Shown here in pieces: positions 1 to 10,197 of a DNA stretch of 64,000 nt (position 1 is the first letter of the stretch; each line of letters opens with the position of its first letter). The stretch spans positions 79,177 to 143,176 of the forward strand of contig MEHQ01004235.1 in NCBI GenBank assembly GCA_008828725.1, given 5' to 3'. The stretch comes from Saccharina japonica. Taxonomy: Eukaryota; Sar; Phaeophyceae; Laminariales; Laminariaceae. The translations under genes were made by a program, and so were the position numbers. The notes under the pieces were generated by a model. That model was given only the letters and a program-made list of their open reading frames with translations, was not told the DNA's origin and did no database searches.

Positions 1-697
1 AGCTAAAGCAGAACCGTCGCCACCGGGGTAGTTTACGTCAATGACGCCCAGACAACAACGCTAAGCGAACCGCGTGTTCGAACCATGTTGATATCTCTAG
101 TAATTCCGCATTTGGTCCGGCTAGTTTGGTTCTCGCGCGGGGTGTCTGTGGCATATGCGCCTGTGCGCGGCATCCCTGTAGATCCTTCTCGGCATTACGA
201 GAATCGCGAGCCTGCCGCTCGGCGCAGCAGGTGTGTGTCCTTACATGCCCTACGTTTACTGCCGCCCTCAGCGAGTGTCACAAGTCACAAGTGTCAACAC
301 CGACACTTTTTCTCGTCGGGTCACTATCTCCACCGCACCACCCTAACTCATCCTCAGTGGGAGGATCATGGTGGACCGACACACTCTCGCTGCCGTATGC
401 CATGGTAGCACCGTTGTCATCTACAGCCGACTTCTTCAAGTTGACACACGACACAGTTGGATGAGGAAGCGCGGTGACCTTAACCTTCCTTTCTACCCCT
501 CTGCTGGAGATATATATAAAAAAAAGCGAGAAAAGCGCAGGCACTGTTTTTTATTCCCGAATCGTGACAACTCTATGACGAAAAAAGCGTAAGATCACAT
601 CGCCCGCTGACGACGTAGGGCCAACTGTGAAAAACATGGCAACCTGCGAGAGACAAACACACTGACCAGACTGAGTAGACTAAATCAGTAGACTGAC
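1..697. other. Non-coding left edge, no gene recognised
   Basis: This segment lies downstream (in gene direction) of the last visible exon of the succinate-CoA ligase gene, so it is most likely the start of its second intron. I looked on the minus strand for the expected next segment of the family (the part following the CoA-binding region) and did not find it. Small open frames overlap on both strands without recognisable motifs. A short open stretch on the minus strand at about 1-60 ends at the window edge and cannot be judged. Confidence 0.5.
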
Positions 698-856
698 CTT
701 GATGGCGTCGAGAACGGCGGCTGCCGCAAACGGTGGCGGCACATAGACCACCGACGCGTCCGGGTTTACGGCTGCCTTCGCTTCCTCTACCGAGTTAAAC
801 ACGGGCCTGCCGAGGTGGGTGCTGCCACCCTTCTTAGGGGTCACTCCTCCCACAAC
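698..856 (-). CDS. SUCLG1: Succinate-CoA ligase alpha, exon 2
   Basis: This 53-codon exon starts after the acceptor TTTGAAG and ends before the donor GTCAGT, phase 0 on both sides. It encodes the glycine-rich [11 protein letters not shown] loop, HLGRPVF, and the near-invariant [10 protein letters not shown] strand of the CoA-binding domain. The following exon is not in the window. Confidence 0.93.
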
Positions 857-3800
857 CTTCAAAGGGAAACGTAAAATAGTACATGGGTTGGAAATGGCGT
901 TATAGGGTGACAGGAACGGGGCAGACGGAAATTGAAGCAAACCATCACAAGACGGCACCACAACGTAAAATGGGTGGGGGTACTCCTGTCGTGCATAGCC
1001 GTAGTCGTATGTATGACCGTAGAGCCTCGCATCCCTACAATGCCGGGACGGAGCACGTTGGGTTTTCGCCAACCAGGCAGTCACAAGATAAACACGCGTG
1101 AGTCGCATGAGAGTACTCGCGAATAAATGTTGTCGAACCCACTGGCCATTTCCACTCGAGAGAGACTGAGCAACCCGCGGATTCTACGCCCATGCACGGC
1201 CATGTGTTTCGTACAGAAGCAACACTGTATGCACACTTCACGAACACATACGGCGAGGCCACCTTGCTTCGTGTCTGCTGTCGCGCGCTTGTATTAGGAC
1301 GGTGGTCAAGGGAAGTGCAAGCCAAACATCGGAAACCTCTGCGAGGCGTGAGTCGTGCGGCACAACGGTGTTATTAATGTGACGAGAGGCTACCTGGTGT
1401 CGTTTATTCAAATGACGCACAGAAAGATGTGGTCAACCACAAGAGTAGTCGTGGACAATGCCCGCTGACATCGTCAAGGGATTGCACGCAAACATCCAAG
1501 AGCTGTGCTTCGCTTAAATTGTGCGGAGCAACGGCAATATGGGTCCCTTAATAAACTGTCTCGCTTCCGCTACTCGTATGCATATGTTATGGCGCCGAGG
1601 TCAGCCTTGCAGCGTAACGACAGCCGTAGGCAACGCCGAATGTCCGATATTGACTGTGCGGAGGCTAGCCCAGTCCAATACTCTTAGTACTCGTACTCAT
1701 GTGCAGCGGTATCTTGAACATTGAACCACTTACGTGGGCACAGTCCAAGAGCTACTGCTGCACGGTATTCCGAAGAATGCTGCTTCGTGCACAAACACAA
1801 GACAAAACATGTACGTACTACTGTAGGTATCCGGTACATATCATACGGATGGCCGAATAGGTTACGGCCTTTACCCTGAACAAGGTACACCTCCACCAAT
1901 GCGCATGTTTCTGGATTTGATACCATACCTGGTGCACGATAAGTTTATGTATCAGAAGGACCTTTTTTGGACATCGGTATTTTTTTCTCTTCCGGCCGGA
2001 GGTCTTTTCTCGTGCTCTCGGGCCGCGGCGCACGCAAGAGGCCCGCGTGTACACACGCCTCAAGTTTGGGGCCCGGCCGAGGTCCGTAGCGCGTGCTCTG
2101 GGTGTCCAAAGTCGTGAAAACTGGCAAGTAACTACGGGACCTGTTTCCGCCGAGCTACGAGAGCCTGGCAGGAAAATAAAACCCCACACATTTCAAGAAG
2201 ATGCTCTGCTGCTCTGCTGCTCGTCGCTGCTGCTGTACCATGTCCGAATACACTGTCCATGGAACTGTCTCTGTGTGGTTGCCACGGAACAGCACCAGTC
2301 GCACACCGAGCTCTCCCTGTTGTGACCGCCACGGACGGTGCATGTATGTGTGTGTGCGTGTGTGTGCCGTGTTTCCTGTCCCCTACGTAGGAAGTAGGGA
2401 CGAAGACACCTTACACGTAATCTCAACAGGGGCAAGCCAACGACGATACGATCGCACACTTGCGCATTTCAAAAGCAACCGCGCAGCCACGGTAGACACT
2501 ACAGCAGCACCAGCAGCAGCAGCAGCGGTGCAACAGCAATACAGCAGCACCACCGCTTCGCAATTCGGCCTTTCTGACACAAACACGGTGCTTTTGCGTT
2601 CGTATGTGTGTGCAGTGTTCACCAGGAGACCCATGCGAATATGTGCATATTTCCACGTCCTGGTTTAAAATCAAGCACACGTCGTCGAACCTCATCCTGG
2701 TACACAGAATAAACACGCAGCACGGCTACTCAGCGTAAATACAGTGGGGGCGCCTGAGGTTCATGATGCCCCCCTTTTTCAGCTTGCGACACACACGGGA
2801 TTTCAAGTCAACAGCATCCCGAAGGGGAACTTTGTACCTGGTATATTACTCGTACATTATTAGCGGTAGCGACGACAAAACGTAAGACCAACATTGAGGC
2901 CAACAGGCGAGGCCAGCACAATAGGGCTACTATATAGCTGTACGGTCCATTACTTGAAGCCTACAAGGCACACCAGTATGAGTGAGGACTTGAATCTAGC
3001 CCTGCCCAAAGGCCTTACGGGAAGATGCGCAAGGCGGCTGCAACATCGTACCACAGAACTATTTACCGGTACATATTGTAACCGCTATGTACGTACCTGG
3101 TATGATATTACAGTATGCCTGGTAGGATACTCTTGCTGGTGTGCTGCTGCTGGTGCGCTACGGAAGCTCCCAGCGACTGCTGGGACGTTATATATGATCC
3201 AAGAATACCACCAAATAAACTTTGCGTTTATACTCGCCACGGAACTGGCCTGTCATCCTCGTACGAGTAACACAGCTAAGTTTTGTTCGGTTTAGTTTTC
3301 CTGCCAGGCATGTATGTATGTACAGCAGTACTGTCGTCTTTGTGTCTGTTCGTGGCCACGGGCTAGATGGAACTACTGCTGTATTTACTATTACTATATT
3401 TCAGTATGCCAAATGCACAATGCACTGCTGTGAGATCAACAACACCCAAGATAGGAGAGCGGTCCAATCGGCACGTCCCGCCTATACAAAAAGCTGCATA
3501 TTGCCCACTGCAAATAAGAGCAAAGCTGAAGCTTCAAAGGTCGTCAGAGTGCGAGGCCGAGGCATTGGGACTCGGTCATTGACTCGCGAGTCCAACTCAT
3601 TTTGAAGTACTGAGTCCCTGTAGGGTACCGACGGCTTAATAGACTGAGTCCTCGTGAGTCCCTAGGGTGCCCACGGCTGAAATGACTGACTCCTCGCGAG
3701 TCCCTAGGGTACCGAAAGCTGAAATGACTGTGAGTCCTCGCGAGTCCCTAGGGTACCGGAAGCTGAAATGACTGAGTCCTCGCGAGTCCCTAGGGTACCG

Positions 3801-4803
3801 AAAGCTGAAATGGCTGAGTCCTCGGGAGTCCCTAGGGTACCGGAAGCTGAAATGACTGAGTCCTTGCGAGTCCCTAGGGTACCGACGGCTGAATAGACTG
3901 AGTTCTCGCGAGTCCCCGAGGGTACTGAAAACTGAAATGACCGAGTCCTTCCGAGTCCCTATACAGGGTATTGAAAGCTGAAATGGCTGAGTCCTCGCGA
4001 GTCGCTACGTAGGGTACTGAAAGCTGATGTGACTGAGTCCTCGCGAGTCCCTAGGTTAGTCTACTGAAAGCCGGAATGACTGAGTCCTTGCGAGTCCATA
4101 GGGTACTGAAAGTTGAAATGACTGAGTCCTCGCGAGTCGCTAGGGTACTGAAAACTGAAGTGACTGGTACTCGGAGGTCGGAGGTACTGGTACTTTGACG
4201 ACCTTTGCAGGCTTTGCAGAAGCTGGTTTCGGCTTGTCACGTTGTGTGCGGTACTGCTGTGCCTGGTATATACTCGCAGCAACAGCACGCACAGCACCTG
4301 TGTCGGAAAAATACGTCCCTCCTCGCGATTAACTTCTGCAAGCTTAACAGCGGCGTCCAGCAGCGAACGCGAAGTTCTCGTAAGTTTTGATCGATGTGCT
4401 CGTATAAACATGCTCTGAGACCATCGAGCCTCCCGCTCGCATACTGCGAGTACTGCTACTTGCACTGCCAGAGTCAGCAGTCAGCAGCTGACCTTGTGGT
4501 CTCGTGGCTCTTACACGGACTCAGTGCCCATAGCACTCAAGCCAGGCCAACCTCCTAGTACAGCAGTAGGTTGGACCTCCTTTGGGTTTGCGCAATATTT
4601 GGGCAAAGGTGGCAAGGGAAACACTCGTTTACCTGAGATCCGTAGTCGATGGCTTGCTCCGCGTGGAAGGTCCCCTGCTTTCCCGTGAAGCCTTGCACGA
4701 TGACCTTGGTGTTCTTGTCAATCCACACCTTGGCCGTCGAGGACATCTGCCTACCGGCACCATTTCTCACAGCTCGCTTTGCTATTCGGGCAGCAAACGC
4801 CAT
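698..4803 (-). CDS. SUCLG1: Succinate-CoA ligase alpha subunit, N-terminal part (2 exons)
   Basis: The gene encodes the alpha subunit of mitochondrial succinyl-CoA synthetase, which interconverts succinyl-CoA and succinate with nucleotide triphosphate formation in the TCA cycle. Exons join as 4803-4633 and 856-698, both phase 0, giving 110 codons. Residues 1-20 are basic and hydroxylated without acidic residues, as in a mitochondrial presequence. The CoA-binding domain follows, with [14 protein letters not shown] at about 34-47, then [11 protein letters not shown] (58-68) and [12 protein letters not shown] (about 96-107), all hallmark segments of the family. Family members have about 300-330 residues, so roughly two thirds, including the phosphorylated histidine, lie beyond the left edge. 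An upstream in-frame ATG at 4821 would add six residues; 4803 gives the better presequence. The identity is a clear family match; the symbol follows the human orthologue. Confidence 0.95.
971..1112 (+). repeat. Dispersed G-run repeat family, truncated copy
   Basis: It begins with a G-rich run followed by TACTC and contains GTAGTCGTATG, CCTCGCATCCCTACAATGCC and GGGACGGAGCACG. This is the 5' part of a ~210-bp family also seen near 10.2, 10.5, 11.8, 20.5, 27.3, 53.7 and 58.4 kb. Confidence 0.75.
1968..2172 (+). repeat. GC-rich dispersed repeat, copy 1
   Basis: The order of the words CGGCCGGAGGTC, GGCCCGCGTGT, GTGCTCTGGG, AAAGTCGTGAA and CTGGCAAGTAACT matches a second copy at 38096-38310 in the same orientation, and a fragment at 38798-38852. 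No coding content is visible. The nature of the element is unknown. Confidence 0.6.
2499..2552 (+). repeat. CAG/GCA trinucleotide tract
   Basis: An interrupted CAG run inside intron 1 of the ligase. Similar tracts occur at about 17.4-18.0, 36.0, 41.4 and 62.6 kb, all outside the exons recognised here. Confidence 0.85.
3584..4165 (+). repeat. 42-bp minisatellite, about 13-14 units
   Basis: Tandem units of about 42 bp carry GACTGAGTCCTCGCGAGTCC, then CTAGGGTACCG and AAAGCTGAAATGACTG. Units vary by point changes and small insertions. Each contains the inverted pair GACTC/GAGTC, so single units can fold. The array sits in the ligase intron, 470 bp from exon 1. Confidence 0.93.
4633..4803 (-). 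CDS. SUCLG1: Succinate-CoA ligase alpha, exon 1
   Basis: A 57-codon first exon from ATG to the donor CAG|GTAAAC. It holds the mitochondrial presequence ([15 protein letters not shown]) and the first half of the CoA-binding Rossmann fold, with [13 protein letters not shown] and AIDYG. Confidence 0.95.
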
Positions 4804-6039
4804 GATGTCTGTATCACCCACAGGTCACCGCACTGCGACCGTCTCTGCCTCTTGTTGACGAGAGTCAGGCGCGAAGCTCCTGCTGTGTGCTAAGCCTGAA
4901 GCTGATGGGGAGTGGAGTGGAGATGCAATGTGCAGCCTCTCAGATATAAACTGTTATTCTGTGTTCCTAGAGTTATGGAAGGCCTCGATTGTGAGGGGAT
5001 GTATTCTGGGATTTCCCTCGCGGACAGAGCCACAGACATTGTCACACAAGGAGCCCTGACGAGATGGCTCGACCTATGTTGTTCGTTCTCGGGATATTTT
5101 GGGTGGAGCTCAATGGTGGGGTACTTGTCAGCGCAACGGCGGAGAGGGTTCCCATGAAATCGCGAGAAAAGGCGAGTTATCTTGAGCTTACTATTATGGA
5201 CTGACATTCTTGTACTGCTGCTGATGAACCTACATATGATATATGCTAAATAACTCACTACTGCTGCTGTTGTAGATAGATAGAGCAATGCGCAATACGT
5301 ATCCAGCAGTCGTACATTGGTTGAGACACCAGGAGACAGCAGTTCACAGCAGTACTCGTAGCCTCGTAGTTCAAGAGCTTCAATCAACCGTAGCCGAGCT
5401 CAAACCTTCTGTCGTATATAATACTTGTATACGAACATACTCAAGGATCAAGGATAACTACTTCTAATTTTTATACTCGTAGCTTCGTAGGAGCTCCTGG
5501 CATGCAGACTGCTGCTATTAAATATAGTAGTTGTCCTTTGATGTTTCGCCGCCTGCCGCCTCCCGCCTTGGGATTTGTTCTTTTTTCTGCTGCTCTGCCT
5601 CGCGTTGACGCAGACAGCGAGCAAAGACTCCCGTCGCAGACAGAAGTGACGAACTGACGACACGCAATACTGGCATATCCTACCGGTACATATCCTACCG
5701 ATACATGTCATACGATACAAACAGTAGTATCTGCCCCCCAGGCAAGACAGGGTACTGTTTGTCGTCTCACACATAACACGTACGAAGCATACTCCCACAA
5801 GAAAAAAACTGTGTGCTTCGAGGATATCGGGTACAGCAGTAGAAGCGAAACAGTATGTATACCACAAACAGCAGTTATATCATGTGAGTACCAGTTGCTT
5901 CTCGTATACCAGTACGATCGTACCAGTACGTACAGAAGTATCGGTGGTATGTATCATATACTAGCGGTACGGCCACGGCTCCGCCTGTGGCGCCAGCCCT
6001 GCGCTAAAGTACTTGTGATGGCAGTACAGTAGTACTCGT
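4804..6039. other. Intergenic, upstream of succinate-CoA ligase
   Basis: This segment separates the ligase from a hAT-like element. No gene is recognised; the long minus-strand open frames at 4890-5387 and 5448-5867 have no family features. The stretch 5200-6030 is rich in TACTGCTG, ACCAGTACG and similar GTAC-centred words. The ligase promoter should lie in the first few hundred bases, but I see no clear TATA box or motif. Confidence 0.4.
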
Positions 6040-6047
6040 ATTAATAG

Positions 6048-7191
6048 CAGGGATGCGTATTTCCCGGTAGCGGTAATTCCCCGAAATTAATAGGCCTCGA
6101 GGTAATATTTTTTTCCAGAGGAAATTCTTCACGTCCCCTATCCCCAGGAAAATAACGCCTCCATACAGAATGGAAACCCCGTTTTTATATATATATTTTG
6201 GTAAAACGGTGCTAAGCTGTGCAGCAGCGCAGAGCGCTACGTAGGCGCCCACAGGCCCCTCCTACACCACACAGATATCCTACAGAGGAATTGGATGTTA
6301 TGGCGAGCGGAATCATCGAAGGAATGTACTTTTAATAATATATAATATGATCATACATACTATGAGCTAACATATTCGAATGGAAAGGGGTGCACTCGGT
6401 GCAGATGGCGGAATCCGACGCAAGTCGACGAGGGAAGAAAGTGCTAAAAACTTCTCGCGATGAAAGTGCAAGGCAAGAACCGTAGTGGGGGAGGAGGGAG
6501 AAGAGCCTACTTTGTGACCCCGGATCTGAGTTACGACCAGGAAGGAGAGATAAAGGAAGGGCGAAGATAATAAATGGGATGGAAAAAAAAAAAAAAAAAA
6601 AAGGATGCAGCTGGGACGCTGGGATTTCGTCGAGGCGCCCAGCGTCCATGTTTACATGTTCACAGTTTTAGTGGATAAGCTCGCGATCGCTACACGCGTA
6701 CGAAGCAGCGCACTGCTGTAACTGCTAACTTCTTGCTTTGCGCTGATGATTTACATCGCGACACAAACAAGTATATTCATACATGAGAGGTCGCTATCTG
6801 CACTACGGCAGTTGTCCTATCATTCCAGTGTCAAATTGCTGCACGACGAAATCAACGAGGACGCGAACAAGTGAAAAATCAATTGAAACCGATGAACAGT
6901 TACTCAAGTACTTACATTGTGCACAACTGCAACTATTACTGTTGTGTACCTCGTGCAGGTATAGTGTAGAATAAGAATGATCGAAAATGACTGTCCGAAG
7001 GCCTGAACGAATCTTATTCTTGTGCTTCGTGTAGTGCATGGGCCACCCGGGGATGATAATTTCCGTCTCCTCCCAAAAATTACGCCTTTTTTTCCTCGAA
7101 TGAGAGGAAATAGGGGAATTTTTTAGGAAAGGCTGAAAAAGGCTGTTTCCCGGAAATTGTTGGGTTCCGGGTGAGGAAATACGCATCCCTG
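6048..7191. mobile_element. Non-autonomous hAT-like transposon (1144 bp)
   Basis: Terminal inverted repeats start CAGGGATGCGTATTTCC at both ends. They are flanked by a perfect 8-bp duplication ATTAATAG at 6040-6047 and 7192-7199. CAGGG termini, an 8-bp target and T/A at target positions 2 and 7 are typical of hAT elements. There is no transposase ORF. It contains an A-run near 6578-6602 and a ~230-bp internal part (about 6340-6585) that recurs at 22690-22915. The intact target duplication suggests a fairly young insertion. Confidence 0.88.
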
Positions 7192-7199
7192 ATTAATAG

Positions 7200-8540
7200 G
7201 GTGCTGTGATGTACCACTCTGAACGGAAATGTAAAGACCACTGTGAGGGGCGGTACCGACCAGGGGGATATCTGTTTTTGTCCCCGGATTGATGAAGTTG
7301 TACATGTATGGGATGATTTCCGATCGGGAGATGGTGCCTTATCATCCCGGGGTTCGGCGGAACCTCGACCATGAGCCCCAGCCAAATCAGCAATCAGCCA
7401 GTGGAGTTGGGGTTTCCATACCTTGCAGGGGAGTATCGATACGGGGGATGTCCGCTTTCGTCCTCGAGTTGTTGGGGTTGTAGATGTACGAAAGGGTTTC
7501 TGATCAGGGGATGGAACACTATCGTCCCCGGATGCGACGGGACCTCGACGCTGTCCCGACGGGAAACTCTCTACTGCGCGCTGGCTCCATGAACCCCAGC
7601 CAAATCTGCAATGATCCAGTGGAGTTGAGGTTTCCACACCTTGCGGGGAGGTATCTACCCGGGCGGGCCTGGTTTCCGTCCCCGGGTTGTTGGATGTTAT
7701 CGTCCCCGGGTGCAGCGGGACCACGGCGTTGTCCCAGGGAGAAACTCTCGCTGCGCCATGAATCAGCCGATGAGGGTGGGTTTCCACACCTTGCAGGAGG
7801 GTATCGACCCGGGGGGTGTTCGTTTTCGTCCCCAGGTTGTTGGAGTTGTAGATGTATGGAAGTATGTATGATCCGGGGATGGGACACTATTATCCCCGGG
7901 TGCGATGGAACCTCGACGTTGTATCGAGGGGCCATTCTCGCCGCGCGCCTCCGTGAGCCCCAGCCCCCACCCAATCAGCAATAAACAAGTGGGGTTGGAG
8001 TTTCCACACCTTGCGGGGCGGTATCGACCCGGGGGGTGTCCGTTTACGTCCCCGGGTTGTTGGAGTTGTAGATGTATAGAAGGATTTATAATCCGGGGAT
8101 GGGACACTATCGCCCCCGGGTGTGGTGAGAACTCGACATTGTCCCTAGGGGCCATTTACGCCGCGCAGTGGCTCTATGAGCCCCAGCCAATCAGCAATCA
8201 GCCGGTGGGGTAGCGACCCGGGGGGTGACCTTTTTCGTCCCCGGGTTGTTGAGGTTGTACATCTGTGGAAGGATTTATGATCAAGGTATGGAACGCTATC
8301 GTCCCCGGGGGCGGCAGGACCTCGACGTTGTCCCGGGGGGCAACTCTCGCCACGCGCTGGCTCTATGAGCCCCAGCCAATCAGCAATCAGCCGGTGGGGT
8401 TGGGGTTTCCACACCTTGCGGGGCGGCATCGACCCGGGGGGTGTCCGTTTTCGTCGTCGGGTTGTTGGAGTTGTAGATGTATGGAATGATTTCTGGTCAG
8501 GGGATGGGACACTATCGTTCCCGGGTGAGGCGGGACCTCG
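7200..8540 (+). repeat. Satellite of about 170-220 bp units, ~7 copies
   Basis: Units share GGGACCTCGACGTTGTCCC, ATGAGCCCCAGCCAATCAGC, TTTCCACACCTTGCGGGG, CGTCCCCGGGTTGTTGGAG and GGGGATGGGACACTATCG. Copies of the CCTCGAC word lie near 7363, 7541, 7714, 7912, 8129, 8320 and 8533. Long open frames on both strands here are by-products of the repeat and the lack of stops, not genes. Confidence 0.9.
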
Positions 8541-8845
8541 AAGTGACTGATGTTTCGAAGTGATTGGTCATACCTCGAAACGATTGATCTTCTCTCGCAA
8601 TGGTTGATCTGCTCTCGCCATGATTGATAATCCCTAGTAGTGAATGATATTCCCTCGAAATTACTGAGTTCCCATTGCAATCGTCAATCTTCTCTCGAAA
8701 TGACTGATCCTCCCTCGAAATGATTGATTTTTCCTCGTCATGATTGGTCATCCCTCGAAATGGCAGACATGCTCTCGAAGTGATTGGCATTCCCCCAAAA
8801 CGATTGGTCGTCCCTCGCGATGATTGGTGCAACCCCCCAGGTGGA
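8541..8845 (+). repeat. Degenerate 21-bp tandem repeat
   Basis: About 14 units of the type CCCTCGAAATGATTGATC run directly on from the preceding satellite. No coding signal is seen. Confidence 0.85.
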
Positions 8846-9773
8846 TGTTCCTATCAAATCACAGAGGTTCAGCCAGCTTCCTTGTCCAGGTACTGACGGA
8901 AAATTTCCGACTACAACAAGGGAGGGGGGCGAGTGGTGGCGCCACCCTATCGCCGGCACAGAAGGTGTCTCCGGCAGAATGGCCGCGCTTCCCTGTCCAG
9001 GTTGCGAAGGTGTTGCTGCGGAAGCGGCATGCGCTGGGTTAGGGGCAGTGGATGCTGGCTCGGCTGGCTCAGCTGGCTCAGCGGAAAGGCTGTGTTTGCG
9101 GCTACTCGTGGGGGTGTTGATACCTTCTTCTAGGAGGGGATCGATTGCCTTGCGTCGAGACAAGGTGAGCTGTGAGCTGTGCTCTGACAAAGACAACAGT
9201 AGTACAGTACAGTGCAATAATACAGTACACTGCAACAATACCAGCTACAGCAGTGCAGTACAGTAATACGGTACCCTGATATAGCACAGTGGCCAGAATT
9301 AACTTTTTCGAAAGGCGAAGACGGAGCGAGCGGTAGACCATGAGATAATCTGCGATTATTTCGCACAGGTTATGTGTACACCAGATACCAACTACCAGGT
9401 ATTGCTCAACACCTGGTGCAAGCTTTCCCTTCGGCCGTTGGGCCGAGAGGAGGAATCTAAAATGAACGCCCAGCGGAGTGGAACAGGTGTAGTTTTTGCA
9501 ATGCATCAGGTTTGGTATCGGGATGCATTTGAAAAATTATGGAAGACTTAATCGCGAGGGGGCGATGGACCGACAGTGTTGCATCCACGACTCATACCCA
9601 CAACTTTTATGCAATACCTCACGACGCGAGTCTTTTCCCTATTTTATGTTCTAGCATTTTTAGGTTTTAGGGTACCGGAGTGGATGCGTCTTAAACAAAC
9701 TGCGCATCTTTCTTACAAATCCAAGTGAACTCCATAAGCTCGTATGGTCTGCTAGGAAGATGCCCAGTTTCCC
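8846..9773. other. Intergenic, upstream of membrane-protein gene
   Basis: A GC-rich part (8870-9150) is followed by a TACAGTAC-rich stretch (9190-9290) and AT-richer sequence. The true first exon or promoter of the following gene may lie here, but no start with a signal peptide could be joined in phase. ATGs at 9462 and 9760 open only short frames. Confidence 0.35.
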
Positions 9774-10197
9774 TTGGAAAACCAAGAAACAAAAGGCTCT
9801 TGTTTTTCACGCTCGCGCACCCTTCTCCACGCCTTGCCCGTGACATACATACCCCAGCAGCAGGAGGACTTTCGTAGCCGCCCTACGACGACCCAACACG
9901 GACTGACAAGACCAGTTGTTCGGCTCAGAGGGGGTGAGGCGCCAAAAGAAAACGACACGGCAGGAGCTACTGCGTGGAATATGAATATTTTCGGGTGGAA
10001 CTCGGAGAGCGAGAGCGATATGAAAGACAGGGAGGAATCGATAAGAAAGAGGCAGCAGGACATGGAGGATTCGGAGGCAAGAGAGGAGCTCCGGAAGGCC
10101 AGGGAGGACAGGCTGGAGCGTGAGCTAGAGGAGACGGGGGCGACCGAAAACGAGCAGCAGGTGGAGAGTGGTGGCATCCTCGACTCCTTATTGTCTG
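9774..10197 (+). CDS. Membrane-protein gene, exon A (N-terminal coiled coil)
   Basis: This frame is open from 9756 to the donor TCTG|GTACGT, ending one base into a codon. The true 5' limit is uncertain; an acceptor CCCCAG at about 9857 would give an exon starting CAGCAGGAGG. An in-frame ATG at about 9981 (MNIFGW) is an alternative start. The exon encodes the charged coiled coil. Confidence 0.65.

Larger units (their letters stand above)
857..4632 (-). other. Intron 1 of succinate-CoA ligase alpha (3.8 kb)
   Basis: The intron runs from donor GTAAAC (after AIDYGSQ) to an acceptor ending AAG. It holds a partial copy of the G-run dispersed repeat (971-1112), a copy of a GC-rich dispersed repeat (1968-2172), a CAG tract (2499-2552), a short piece shared with 39.5 kb (2784-2841) and the 42-bp minisatellite (3584-4165). 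I see no nested gene. Confidence 0.85.

Noticed and set aside
3584..4165. CRISPR-like regular array
   Set aside because: The whole 42-bp unit repeats without distinct spacers, and it sits in an intron of a eukaryotic gene. It is a minisatellite.
7080..7787. 235-codon minus-strand frame and several overlapping plus-strand frames
   Set aside because: They run through the edge of the hAT-like element and the satellite units. Openness follows from the repeat, and the same words are read in different frames.
9760..9846. ATG at 9760 as the start of the membrane-protein gene
   Set aside because: It is in another frame and meets a stop after 28 codons. The coding frame is open upstream only to a TAG at 9753-9755 with no ATG, so the start is probably in an earlier exon.
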